Shown piece by piece: positions 55,339-64,000 of a stretch of DNA of 64,000 bases (its first letter is position 1; each line of letters opens with the position of its first letter). Location of the stretch: NCBI RefSeq assembly GCF_001653565.1, contig NZ_LYPB01000059.1, positions 1 to 64,000 on the forward strand, given 5' to 3'. Both the position numbers and the translations under genes were made by a program. A model generated the notes under the pieces. That model saw only the letters and a list, made by a program, of their open reading frames with translations, was not told the DNA's origin and made no database searches. This DNA is from Paenibacillus oryzisoli (GTDB taxonomy: Bacteria > Bacillota > Bacilli > Paenibacillales > NBRC-103111).

Positions 55339-57180
55339 ATGATAACGGACATCGTTCTGCTGGCTCAGCATTTTGAAGCTATGCAAGAATGCATCCTCAA
55401 CCTTCGTCTCTCTACTACAGAGCACCCTTACCATTTAATCGTTGTGGTGGAGGAAGACTCTCTGCGAATGTCTCAATGGCTAGCGCAGAATAGAAATGTT
55501 ACTGTCGTGTTCTGCAAGCCTGGAATCAGCGTTGCGGCAGCTTATAATATAGGCGTTGCTGCTGCTTCATCACCTCATCTTGTATGCATGCGCGATTATA
55601 TGTACGTTACGGATGGATGGCTTGGTCGGCTGAACGACTGCATGGCGTGGCATAAGCTTGCGGCTATGGTCGGCCCTGTTAGCAGCGGTATTAGCGGCGT
55701 GCAAAACACGCCAATTATCAGCGAAAACCCGCGAGTGTTGCAGTCCTACTCCGAGAGTATTGGCATTATGCGCGAAAACCGGAGCAAACGTGTAACTCGC
55801 GTGCTAAGCCATCTTGTGATGCTCCGTAAAAGCGCCTTCGACCAGTTGGGCGGGTTTGACGAAAGATTCGAAGAAGAAACTTACGAGGATGACGATTACT
55901 GCTACCGTGCTTTGCAAGAAGGGTACGAGCTTTTTATTGCCGAGGACTGCTTTGTGCGCTACGAGCGGAAATACGGGAAATATGCTGACGATCCTTCATT
56001 GTATTATGAACGAATTAGCATAAATAGCCGAAAATCGTTTGAAAAATGGGGATTGGATATTACATTGGCTTTGCACAGTTGGAAGTGGGCTGTTACGGTC
56101 AGCTTGTGCATGATTGTCAAAAATGAGGAAGAGACGTTAGAACGCTGTCTATCCAGTGTACAGGGATGCGTTGATGAGATCATTATTATCGATACGGGTT
56201 CCAAGGATCGAACCAAAGAGATCGCTCGTCAATTTACGGATCGCATTTATGATTTTGAATGGATTGATGATTTTTCCGCAGCGCGAAATTTTGCCTTCCA
56301 GAAGGCTAAGAAGGAGTATATTTTATGGCTTGACGCCGATGATATCTTATTGCCTGGGGATGCTGACAAATTCCTTGCCCTGAAGCAATCATTGCCATGG
56401 CAAACAGATGCTGTTTCGATGGTATACAACCTCGCCTTCGACGAATTCGGCCATGTCACGGTCAGTTTGCGCAGAAACAGGCTGGTTAAGCGAGAAAGAG
56501 GTTTTCGCTGGATTGGTGTCGTACACGAGTATCTTGAAGTGTTTGGAGCGATCGAATACGCCGATGTATGCGTAACGCATGATCGCAAGCATACTCAAAC
56601 TTCCCGTAATCTGCATCTCTATGAAAAAAAGGAAAAAGAAGGGAAGAAGTTCTCTTCCCGCGATTTGTATTATTATGCTAATGAACTATTCGACCATCAG
56701 CAATGGGCGCGCTCCTTACGTAAGTACGAACAGTTCCTGGAACTGAAGGACGGCTGGATCGAAGACATTATCAATGCCTGCGGTCGCGCTGCCGACTGCT
56801 TGCATAAGCTGGGTAACCTGACGGAAGCGAAGGCGAAGGCGCTGTTAGCATTCGCTTACCAGTTGCCAAGAGCGGAGAACTGCTGCAGGCTGGGTTATTA
56901 TCATATGGAAGAAAGCGATTATGTCAGTGCTGCGTATTGGTACCAAATGGCCGCTTCGCTGGAGAAACCACTGCATCCGCAAGCCTTGTTGCAGCATGCC
57001 TGCTGGACCTGGCTGCCGCATATTCAGCTTAGCGTCTGTTATAATAAGCTGGGACAAAATGAACGAGCTAACCACCACAACGAGATTGCTGCCACCTTTA
57101 TTCCTCAAGACAGTAGAATCCTAAGCAATCGAGCCTTTTTTCAAGGCTTGGGCATTGTGTCTTCCGCGAGCACGACATGA
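55339..57180 (+). CDS. Double-domain GT2 glycosyltransferase with TPR tail
   Basis: A 613-residue cytosolic protein. The N-terminal GT2-like domain (1-235) has GISVAAAYNIGVAAASSPHLVCMRD and the acceptor-side GGFDERFEEETYEDDDYCYRA. A second GT2 domain (~250-400) starts VSLCMIVKNEEETLERCLSSV and carries the DADD metal-binding motif in YILWLDADDIL. Residues ~430-600 form TPR-like helices. No transmembrane segment is seen. Similar enzymes glycosylate surface proteins; sitting beside a Thr-rich collagen-like protein makes that protein the likely acceptor, by inference. Confidence 0.87.
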   Translation: MITDIVLLAQHFEAMQECILNLRLSTTEHPYHLIVVVEEDSLRMSQWLAQNRNVTVVFCKPGISVAAAYNIGVAAASSPHLVCMRDYMYVTDGWLGRLNDCMAWHKLAAMVGPVSSGISGVQNTPIISENPRVLQSYSESIGIMRENRSKRVTRVLSHLVMLRKSAFDQLGGFDERFEEETYEDDDYCYRALQEGYELFIAEDCFVRYERKYGKYADDPSLYYERISINSRKSFEKWGLDITLALHSWKWAVTVSLCMIVKNEEETLERCLSSVQGCVDEIIIIDTGSKDRTKEIARQFTDRIYDFEWIDDFSAARNFAFQKAKKEYILWLDADDILLPGDADKFLALKQSLPWQTDAVSMVYNLAFDEFGHVTVSLRRNRLVKRERGFRWIGVVHEYLEVFGAIEYADVCVTHDRKHTQTSRNLHLYEKKEKEGKKFSSRDLYYYANELFDHQQWARSLRKYEQFLELKDGWIEDIINACGRAADCLHKLGNLTEAKAKALLAFAYQLPRAENCCRLGYYHMEESDYVSAAYWYQMAASLEKPLHPQALLQHACWTWLPHIQLSVCYNKLGQNERANHHNEIAATFIPQDSRILSNRAFFQGLGIVSSASTT

Positions 57181-57239
57181 CACGTCTGGCAGCACGAATG
57201 ACACGCGCGGTCTGGGGCAGAAATTTGAATGTAAAAGGG

Positions 57240-57287
57240 CTACCTTGCATGCGTTCGAGGAATCGATTGCGAGGTAGTCTTTTTTTT
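57240..57287 (+). terminator. Intrinsic terminator after the glycosyltransferase
   Basis: CTACCTTGCA / TGCGAGGTAG form a 10-bp stem with one wobble, followed by ten bases that are nearly all T. The remaining ~135 bp to the next gene hold no other feature I can name. Confidence 0.9.
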
Positions 57288-57423
57288 GCATAGCGCACCT
57301 AGCCAAGCTAGCCTCTTTATGGAAATTCCTCTCATATAAGCCACATTTCTTGAATACATATATGGAAAGTAACCTGCATGTCCAACCAAGAAATTGATTG
57401 AGCCAAGGGGATGAGCATAGACC

Positions 57424-58569
57424 ATGAAAGAAAATCACGTTATTGCTATTTTGGGAATAGGCACCGCTGTGCCTGAATTTCGTCTAGATCAAGCGGATAC
57501 TTCACATCGCTTAACAGAAGCTTTGCGCGACAACCCCAACTCTGCCCGTTGGGCTAAGAAAATTTTCAAGCAGTGCGGCGTCGAAACGAGATATACCTGC
57601 GAACCGAACTTGTTGGAAACAGCGGAGCATTGTCGGTACTTTTCACAATCCAATCATCAAGCACCCACGACGTCCGATCGCATGGCTACGTACAAGCGCG
57701 AGTCGGTGCCCTTAGCCTTGCAAGCAGCAGGGAATGCGCTGCGTGATGCCAAAGTCAACGTGTCTGACATCACACATCTGATCACTGTAAGCTGTACAGG
57801 ACAGTTCCTGCCAGGACTAGATGCCGTATTGACGCAGCAGTTAGGACTAGCTCCTCATGTCAATCGGATCCCTTTCAATTTCCTTGGCTGTGCTGCTGGA
57901 TTGAAGGCAGTGTGTTTGTCTCGTCACATTGCTGCTAGTCAACCGTCGGCCAAAGTCCTAGTCGTCTGCGTGGAATTGTGTACGCTTCATATTCAACCTT
58001 CAAGTGACCGTGAGGCTTTATTCGGAGCCTCTTTTTTCGGAGATGGCGCTTCGTCCTGTGTGGTAGGTGTCGCAAGTGATAACCAAAACCCCATTTTTCA
58101 ATTAGGAAATGATCATTCGATTCTTCTACAAGATTGTGGGGATGAAATGAAATGGGAGGTAGGGAATCACGGCTTTGATCTCTATCTATCTCCCAATATC
58201 CCTAAGTTAATTGGAACCTGGATCCCTGAACAAGCAGCGCATCTGCTTAATGGCGGGCCGAAACCGGAACTATGGGCAATTCATCCCGGGGGGAAAGGGA
58301 TTATTGACGCTCTGGAGGAGGTTTATGCATTAACCTCGGAAGAAACGCGGCCGAGCCGCACGGTACTGCGTAATTATGGCAATATGTCCTCGGCTACCAT
58401 CCTATTCGTATTTGATGAAATGAGGCAGGAACTAGCGCACCGCGGAGCAGGACGGACAAGTGGTCTATCACTCGCTTTCGGACCTGGACTTACGTGTGAA
58501 ATGATTCAATTCACCTATTGTGGCGTGGCCACCATTCAGGACATGCAATTAGATATAACTTATGTTTAA
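57424..58569 (+). CDS. Type III polyketide synthase
   Basis: A 381-residue chalcone/stilbene-synthase superfamily enzyme. It extends an acyl-CoA starter with malonyl-CoA to make alkylpyrones or alkylresorcinols. The catalytic triad is C156 (FNFLGCAAGL), H287 (WAIHPGGKGI) and N320 (RNYGNMSSAT). The C-terminal SLAFGPGLTCEM is the conserved family loop. Length is normal, and the ribosome site AAGGGGATGAG is upstream. It is the first of four tightly packed genes, with an 8-bp overlap with the methyltransferase gene. The starter length cannot be deduced. Confidence 0.93.
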   Translation: MKENHVIAILGIGTAVPEFRLDQADTSHRLTEALRDNPNSARWAKKIFKQCGVETRYTCEPNLLETAEHCRYFSQSNHQAPTTSDRMATYKRESVPLALQAAGNALRDAKVNVSDITHLITVSCTGQFLPGLDAVLTQQLGLAPHVNRIPFNFLGCAAGLKAVCLSRHIAASQPSAKVLVVCVELCTLHIQPSSDREALFGASFFGDGASSCVVGVASDNQNPIFQLGNDHSILLQDCGDEMKWEVGNHGFDLYLSPNIPKLIGTWIPEQAAHLLNGGPKPELWAIHPGGKGIIDALEEVYALTSEETRPSRTVLRNYGNMSSATILFVFDEMRQELAHRGAGRTSGLSLAFGPGLTCEMIQFTYCGVATIQDMQLDITYV

Positions 58570-59278
58570 GGGGATCAAACAAAGAGCCGTGCAGCATGAA
58601 TTAATGGATGACTTCTCGTCGGGAGGTTCTGAACTTCGGCAAGCGTTGCAACATTTGCGTATGCTGAATCGTATTTTTGGTGCTGCAGGCCCTACCCTGT
58701 TCGGCTTAAATCATTTATGGCTGCAAGCTGGCAAACCGAAGACGTTAACCATTCTGGATGTTGGATCTGGTTCCGGCGATGTGAATCGCCGTCTCCTGCG
58801 TTGGGCCGATAAACATGGGGTAGCACTTACCATTACATTGGTCGATATCACCGAGGAAGCTTGTGCGGAGGCAAGGGAATTGTTTCGCAGTGAGCCGCGT
58901 GTCAGCGTGATGCGAAGCAGTTTATTTCAGCTTCCCGAAAATGGCGTCGATATCACGACAGGCACACAATTTGTGCACCATTTTACCAATAATGAGCTTC
59001 CTCAGGTTGTAGGCTGCATGTTGAAAGCATCCCGAATAGGCGTTGTCATTAATGATATCCATCGGCATTGGCTGGCCTGGGGGGCTGTCTGGGTCACGGC
59101 TCACATCATCTCGCGGAATCGCTATATTCGGAATGATGGGCCGCTATCGGTAGCGAAAGGCTTCCGTGCGGGGGATTGGAAAGCCCTTCGTAAATCTCTG
59201 GGAATCTCTGATATGTTCGTTTCATGGAGACCGTTGTTCCGATATGCCGTTGTGATTGCGAAAAGGGAGCAGACATGA
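58562..59278 (+). CDS. Class I SAM-dependent methyltransferase
   Basis: A 238-residue methyltransferase with motif I ILDVGSGSGDVNRRLL, the acidic VDITEEAC, and post-I FVHHFTNNEL. It probably methylates the polyketide made by the upstream synthase, which it overlaps by eight bases. This differs from the membrane-type isoprenylcysteine methyltransferase-like partner (BpsB) of the Bacillus subtilis type III system. Its stop overlaps the ATG of the oxidoreductase. Confidence 0.88.
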   Translation: MFKGIKQRAVQHELMDDFSSGGSELRQALQHLRMLNRIFGAAGPTLFGLNHLWLQAGKPKTLTILDVGSGSGDVNRRLLRWADKHGVALTITLVDITEEACAEARELFRSEPRVSVMRSSLFQLPENGVDITTGTQFVHHFTNNELPQVVGCMLKASRIGVVINDIHRHWLAWGAVWVTAHIISRNRYIRNDGPLSVAKGFRAGDWKALRKSLGISDMFVSWRPLFRYAVVIAKREQT

Positions 59279-60432
59279 TGACTCATAGCTATGATGTTGC
59301 CGTTATTGGTGCAGGTATCGCAGGTAGTGTGATGGCCAAATCGTTGGCAGATCATGGCTGGGATACGGTGCTGTTCGATCGTAAAGCATTTCCAAGGCAT
59401 AAGGTATGTGGGGAATTCCTATCCCCTGAAACCCTCACGATGTTCAGAAAACTGGGACTGCGTGAAGCTATATCTGCGTTAAAACCAAGTAGAATTCATC
59501 GGACAAGCTTGACGCTAAGTCGGGGTAAGTCACTAGAGATTGCACTTCCTGGAACGGCTTGGGGGATTAGTCGCTACCAGCTGGACGCCACGCTTCACCA
59601 TGCGGCATTGCGCGCAGGCGTTCAGTTGCAGACTGAAACAACGGTACTAGCTGTGAAACCTCTTGAGCAGGGATATTTCATATCGACGAGGCAAAGAGGT
59701 GAGGTTCATGAATATCAGGTGCGAGCCGTTATTGCAGCCTGTGGTGCAACGACGCCTGTTTCGGGTCTGCAAAGTCATACGCAGCGAGATGGCATACCGA
59801 ACAAAGTCGGACATCTAGGTGTGAAATCCCATTATAACGGGGTGACCATGAATGGCGTTGTTGAGCTTTATTTCTTTGAAGGCGGGTACCTCGGTCTATC
59901 ACCGATTGAAGGTGGGCAGGTGAATGTGGCAGCACTACTGGAGCGAGAGGCTTTTCAGCAGGGGGACAAATCCATTCTGGGATTGATCGAGGCAGCATGT
60001 GCTAGACATCGTAAACTATCGGAGCGCTTATCTGGCGCACAACCTGTTCTAGGAACACAAGCGGCTGTTGCTCCCGTTAAGTTAACACGCAAACCTGTTC
60101 CATGGGATATGTTCCCCCGACTAGGAGACGCTGCCATGATGTTGCCGCCATTGTGCGGTGATGGCATGTCAATGGCGCTCCGTTCGGCTGTGTTATGTGC
60201 GCCACTCGCGTCGCGATATCTCAAAGGGCAGATCAGCCTGGCGGAATGGGAGCGGGACTATACTGCGGCGATACAGCGGGAATTTAAGGGGCCATTGAAG
60301 TGGGGACAGCGGTTGCAGGGGATGTTAACGGTTCCTTATTTACCCAGTGTTATGCTTGCTGCAGCTACATACACGCCTGGATTGGCCCAACGATTAGTGC
60401 AAGCAACTAGACTGAAAGAAACTGAGTATTAA
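59275..60432 (+). CDS. FAD-dependent oxidoreductase (geranylgeranyl reductase/monooxygenase-like)
   Basis: About 385 residues from the ATG at 59275, with AAGGGAGC upstream and an ATGA overlap with the methyltransferase stop. The FAD fold starts VAVIGAGIAGSVMAKSLADHGWDTVLFDR. FPRHKVCGEFLSPE is typical of the geranylgeranyl-reductase/halogenase-like group. The second FAD site is PRLGDAAMMLPPLCGDGMSMALRSA. The expected task is oxidation or reduction of the polyketide ring or chain. No signature tryptophan WxWxIP of halogenases is visible, so a halogenase is unlikely. Confidence 0.87.
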   Translation: MMTHSYDVAVIGAGIAGSVMAKSLADHGWDTVLFDRKAFPRHKVCGEFLSPETLTMFRKLGLREAISALKPSRIHRTSLTLSRGKSLEIALPGTAWGISRYQLDATLHHAALRAGVQLQTETTVLAVKPLEQGYFISTRQRGEVHEYQVRAVIAACGATTPVSGLQSHTQRDGIPNKVGHLGVKSHYNGVTMNGVVELYFFEGGYLGLSPIEGGQVNVAALLEREAFQQGDKSILGLIEAACARHRKLSERLSGAQPVLGTQAAVAPVKLTRKPVPWDMFPRLGDAAMMLPPLCGDGMSMALRSAVLCAPLASRYLKGQISLAEWERDYTAAIQREFKGPLKWGQRLQGMLTVPYLPSVMLAAATYTPGLAQRLVQATRLKETEY

Positions 60433-60446
60433 AGGGAGGGACATTC

Positions 60447-62597
60447 TTGCGTAAACTTGCGTTGATATCCCTTCGTTATCCCAAAACCATCGTGGTGTTC
60501 TGGGTCTTATTCTTTCTCTATTTTGGATGGTACGCTCCCAAGCTGCCAGCTGTATTAAACGACCATGGATTAATTTCGGATGGGTCCTATGCCAAGGTGG
60601 AACAGGCACTCGCTTCTCATTTTCATAGGCCAGCGAATCCTGTCATTCTCGTCTTTGAGATAGAGGGCAAGCTGGAGCCACGCCAATTCGAGCGGTACTT
60701 GCAGCTGGATTTATTATCCTTACATGGTATGCAAGGGTTAAGAGAGGTCATATCTCCGCTAGAAGTAGCAGGGATGATTCAAGGGAATTACGCCTATGCG
60801 CTGCTTGAATTCGAGCAAAGTCCACATGAGATGGGACCCGTCTTGCAGGAAATTCAGACACGATTACCCCATCACCGAGAAATGAAAGTGTCATTGACAG
60901 GCAAGTCAGTTGTACAAGAAGATGTAAACCGAGCTAGCCAACGTGATTTGAGAAAAGCGGAAAGCCTAGGCATCCCAGTGGCATTTTTGATTCTGTGGCT
61001 GGCCTTTGGCGGCATGACGTCTTCGCTGATTCCTATCATCGTTGGTATTTTCGGCGTTACGAGTACGATGGGTATCATGTATGGAATCGGAACACGCATT
61101 GATTTATCTAACTTTGTACTGAATGTAATCCCGATGGTAGGACTGGCGCTTAGTATCGATTTTGCCTTGATGATGGTCAGTCGATTTCGTGAGGAAATTC
61201 ATGTGCGTCCTGTTGGACAAGCCATCCTAACGACGATGACAACAGCTGGAAGAGCTGTCCTATTCTCGGCACTTAGTGTTTTTTTAGGTCTCATGGGCAT
61301 ATTGTTCATACCGCTTCCTATATTCTCGACCATTGCCTTAGGAGCAATGACCGTGTTAGCCGTTTCTGTCATGCTGACATTGACGCTGGTGCCGGCGCTT
61401 CTAACGCTGTGGTGGCCAGCTATTCGAGCTGAACGGAGACCGCTTTCTGCAACGAAAGGTGCGAACGGTTGGTGGTTTGCCATGGCCCATTTTGTGATGA
61501 GAAAACCTGTTCAAATGAGTCTGCTTGCTGCTTGTATCCTAATGTGTTGTTTCTTACCCTTAAAGAAGATGACACTAGCTATCCCTGATGCAACATCCTT
61601 GCCCAAAGGGTATGAATCCCGCGCAGCATTCGAGACGTATGAAACACATTTTGGCACGAAAAATAGTACAGTCGTTCATTTGGTTGTTACAGGAAAAGCA
61701 ACGCAATTAACCCAAAGTGAATGGAAAAATGCTTCCCTACTCGTGCAAAGAATAGAGAGAGATCCGCTTGTTGAAAGCGTAGATTCAATTTACTCGAGGT
61801 TGCGAATGCCTTATGAACAACTCTATGCTATTTCGCGAAATCCCAACGCACAAGGAAATTATGAAGAGATCTTACACGCTTTTGTCCATAAGAATGACAT
61901 GCTCGTTCAGGTTCAATTACAAGGGGAACCCTCTTCACAGCCTGTTATGGATTGGGTGAGACGTTGGGAAATAGAAGGGGAATCTGGAACTCTCCCATTC
62001 CTTCTTGGCGGTGAGGCGAAGTATCAGCAGGAGATTTTCGATGACATCTTTGACAATTTAATATATTCCCTGCTGTTTATCCTCATTTCGAACTATGTGG
62101 TTTTATTTATTGCGTTCCGTTCCATTCTCATCCCCTTAAAGACAATCCTCATGAACCTCCTCAGCTTAGGCGCTTCATTCGGAATTCTAGCTTGGCTATT
62201 TGAAGCGGGGCATTTCGGCTTAGAACCGAGTAGAATCGCTATTATGATTCCAGTGTTTATCTTTGGACTAGCGTTCGGGATCTCCATGGATTATGGCGTT
62301 TTCTTAGTATCGCGCATCTATGAGGAATATCAGCGTACACATGATAATCAGCGTTCAGTGCTAGTCGGTTTAGGGTCTATAAGTAAGATTATCAACTCCG
62401 CAGCAGCAATTATGATCGCGGTCACATTGCCGTTTGCTTTCGGTGATGTTGTCGGCGTAAAACAACTAGGGCTGGGCATTGCAGCGGCTATTTTTATCGA
62501 TGCGACGGTTATTAGATTGATTCTTGTGCCAGCGTTAATGGTTATTCTCGGGGAGTGGAATTGGTGGGGACCTAGTGGGGGGAGAACGCGTACTTAA
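60447..62597 (+). CDS. MMPL-family RND-type exporter
   Basis: A 716-residue membrane protein starting at TTG with AAAGGGAGGG upstream. Two repeats of one span, an extracellular loop and five spans give about twelve segments. The family stretches are VGLALSIDFALMMVSRFREE in the first half and FGLAFGISMDYGVFLVSRIYEE in the second, with the paired Asp-Tyr/Asp-Phe of MMPL proton relays. MMPL transporters export lipids and polyketides. It lies 14 bp after the oxidoreductase and is most likely the exporter of the cluster's lipid-like product. Confidence 0.92.
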   Translation: MRKLALISLRYPKTIVVFWVLFFLYFGWYAPKLPAVLNDHGLISDGSYAKVEQALASHFHRPANPVILVFEIEGKLEPRQFERYLQLDLLSLHGMQGLREVISPLEVAGMIQGNYAYALLEFEQSPHEMGPVLQEIQTRLPHHREMKVSLTGKSVVQEDVNRASQRDLRKAESLGIPVAFLILWLAFGGMTSSLIPIIVGIFGVTSTMGIMYGIGTRIDLSNFVLNVIPMVGLALSIDFALMMVSRFREEIHVRPVGQAILTTMTTAGRAVLFSALSVFLGLMGILFIPLPIFSTIALGAMTVLAVSVMLTLTLVPALLTLWWPAIRAERRPLSATKGANGWWFAMAHFVMRKPVQMSLLAACILMCCFLPLKKMTLAIPDATSLPKGYESRAAFETYETHFGTKNSTVVHLVVTGKATQLTQSEWKNASLLVQRIERDPLVESVDSIYSRLRMPYEQLYAISRNPNAQGNYEEILHAFVHKNDMLVQVQLQGEPSSQPVMDWVRRWEIEGESGTLPFLLGGEAKYQQEIFDDIFDNLIYSLLFILISNYVVLFIAFRSILIPLKTILMNLLSLGASFGILAWLFEAGHFGLEPSRIAIMIPVFIFGLAFGISMDYGVFLVSRIYEEYQRTHDNQRSVLVGLGSISKIINSAAAIMIAVTLPFAFGDVVGVKQLGLGIAAAIFIDATVIRLILVPALMVILGEWNWWGPSGGRTRT

Positions 62598-62744
62598 GAA
62601 AGCTTGCCTATTGGCTATCTAAGTGTGCTGTTTCCCATTAATTAGGTTCTTTTTTTTGTGATACAAACTTGGACTTGTGAGTTTTTTGTGAGTATGAAAT
62701 GATAGAATGACATGTATCAGACATTCGAAGAGAGGGGGCCCGAG

Positions 62745-64000
62745 GTGAGGAGCACTCGAAAAATCATTGGAATCGGGCTGGTTTTCTCGGTTTCTATTCT
62801 TTTGTTTATTGCGATTTATTCACTGATGATTCCTACTCAAAATAAGGAGACAGCGAAGCAGGGGGTCATGGATTTACGCGACTATGATTTCAATAAGCAT
62901 GGCGTCATTTCCTTGGATGGAGAGTGGGAATTCTATAAAGGGGAGCTGTTGGAACCTGCCGATTTTCAAGTAGGGGTTCGAAAGAATGTTACGTATTTAA
63001 ACGTGCCAGGAATATGGAAAGGAAATATGAACGAAAGCAGTATGAGCAGTAAAGGCTACGGAACGTACCGTCTGAAAGTACTTGTGAATGAGACAGAAGA
63101 TATCTACGGTATGAAAATTCGCAGCATTCGGATGTCGCATCGGCTTTATATAGATGGGAAAGTAGAAGGTGGAAGTGGATTTCCCGGTATAACCAAGGAA
63201 ACTAATATACCAGGGAATACACCCTATAGCACATTTTTTCATGTAAACTCGAAGGAATTTGAAATTATTCTGCAAGTGGCTAACTATGAATATACGACGG
63301 GTGGCATTGTCAATGCCATTCAATTTGGCTCGCATGGGGATATTGCGAAGTTGAACAGCTTAGTACTTGGCGGCGATCTTGCGATCATTATGTTGCTTGT
63401 TATGTTCGGAGCGTATCATCTCAGCCTGTATTTCTTGCGCAGTCGTGAGAAAACATATTTGCTCAGTGGGTTATACCTCTTCTCGACAGCTGGTGTCCAA
63501 TTTCTATACGGCGAGAAAATTTTTCAACAGCTGCTGCCACAAATTCCATTTGAGATGACGTATAAGCTGCTGGATGTCTTTGAATTCGTCAGTGCAATTT
63601 TAAGCTTGTTATTTTTTTGTTCCATCCACCCCAAGCTCATTTCTCGCCCGAAAATAAATCTGTTAATTGCTCCAGTCATTGGGATTTTAGCAGCAATTGT
63701 TTTCTTGCCGTATGCCATGTATAACGAAATAAGAAATCTATTCTTTCTATATATAGCTTTCGTACCCGTGTTGATTTTCAGTAGAATGCTCTATCTTTTC
63801 TTCACGAGTAAGAAGGGGACGTATGAACGGAAAGAGCTTGGCTTATTCATTGTAGCTATGATCTCTTTGATGGTCTCTTTAGTGAATGGGGTTTTATATT
63901 CAGAAAATGCACTATCTTCGGATCTTTGGCATAAAGTTGGAATTATTGGTTTCATTACATTAATGAACCTCTTGTTAGCCGTACGATTAACGAATGCCTA
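62745..64000 (+). CDS. 7TMR-DISM sensory protein, cut by the right edge
   Basis: 418 codons are visible without a stop, from a GTG behind AGAGGGGG. A transmembrane segment at ~10-28 precedes an extracellular galactose-binding-like sensor (~40-200, with LDGEWEFYKGELLEP and GYGTYRLKVLVN). Then come the first spans of a seven-transmembrane DISM domain (DLAIIMLLVMFGAYHLSLYFLR). Family members end in histidine kinase or other signalling domains, which here lie beyond the window. It is separated from the polyketide cluster by 147 bp. Confidence 0.85.
   Translation, partial: MRSTRKIIGIGLVFSVSILLFIAIYSLMIPTQNKETAKQGVMDLRDYDFNKHGVISLDGEWEFYKGELLEPADFQVGVRKNVTYLNVPGIWKGNMNESSMSSKGYGTYRLKVLVNETEDIYGMKIRSIRMSHRLYIDGKVEGGSGFPGITKETNIPGNTPYSTFFHVNSKEFEIILQVANYEYTTGGIVNAIQFGSHGDIAKLNSLVLGGDLAIIMLLVMFGAYHLSLYFLRSREKTYLLSGLYLFSTAGVQFLYGEKIFQQLLPQIPFEMTYKLLDVFEFVSAILSLLFFCSIHPKLISRPKINLLIAPVIGILAAIVFLPYAMYNEIRNLFFLYIAFVPVLIFSRMLYLFFTSKKGTYERKELGLFIVAMISLMVSLVNGVLYSENALSSDLWHKVGIIGFITLMNLLLAVRLTNA

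Noticed and set aside
59275-60432. Flavin-dependent halogenase
   Set aside because: The FAD fold and CGEFLSPE stretch are shared with that group, but I see no WxWxIP motif.

Overview
The window looks like a chromosomal stretch of a Paenibacillus-type Bacillota bacterium. This is inferred from gene content, not from a database match. The signs are LplB/YtcP-type sugar ABC permeases with large lipoprotein binding proteins, YesM/YesN-style sensor kinases and AraC regulators, S-layer homology domains, strong AGGAGG-type ribosome sites, many TTG/GTG starts and a moderate G+C content. No tRNA, rRNA, CRISPR array, transposase or phage gene was seen.

Region 1 (about 0.3-20.6 kb) is a carbohydrate-uptake and processing island. 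It holds a cytosolic GHL10 glycosidase-like protein with a YesN-type response regulator, an ABC importer (two permeases and a lipoprotein) and an atypical Gfo/Idh/MocA protein. On the minus strand are an FAD oxidoreductase, a second Gfo/Idh/MocA dehydrogenase and a secreted multidomain GHL10 protein. Divergent from these runs an operon of SGNH hydrolase, solute-binding lipoprotein, YesM-type kinase and MATE transporter. The kinase has no adjacent regulator and the YesN regulator has no adjacent kinase, so they may be a split pair.

Region 2 (21-23.8 kb) holds gdhA, divergent from a TetR-family regulator with a palindrome between them, and two intergenic stretches carrying copies of an AT-rich repeat that also occurs at the left edge.

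Region 3 (23.8-46 kb) is a polysaccharide-utilisation locus: GH88 unsaturated glucuronyl hydrolase, a second ABC importer, two tandem secreted PL8 lyases, a GH28-like protein, a GH78 protein, a membrane-bound AraC regulator and a GH106-like protein. Five of its transcription units start just downstream of the same 29-bp element with invariant spacing. It is absent, as far as I can see, from the rest of the window. The likely flow is lyase cleavage outside, import of unsaturated oligosaccharides, then removal of the unsaturated uronate by GH88 and of (probably) rhamnose by GH78/GH106-like enzymes.

Region 4 (46-51.6 kb) has two enzyme/AraC-regulator divergent pairs (GH42 beta-galactosidase; PhyH-type dioxygenase) and a YvbH-like PH-domain protein. 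Region 5 (51.8-57.2 kb) encodes an S-layer-anchored collagen-like protein with about 17 near-identical 27-bp repeats, an RCC1-repeat secreted protein and a double-domain glycosyltransferase. Region 6 (57.4-62.6 kb) is a compact type III polyketide cluster: synthase, methyltransferase, FAD oxidoreductase, MMPL exporter. A 7TMR-DISM signalling protein runs off the right edge.
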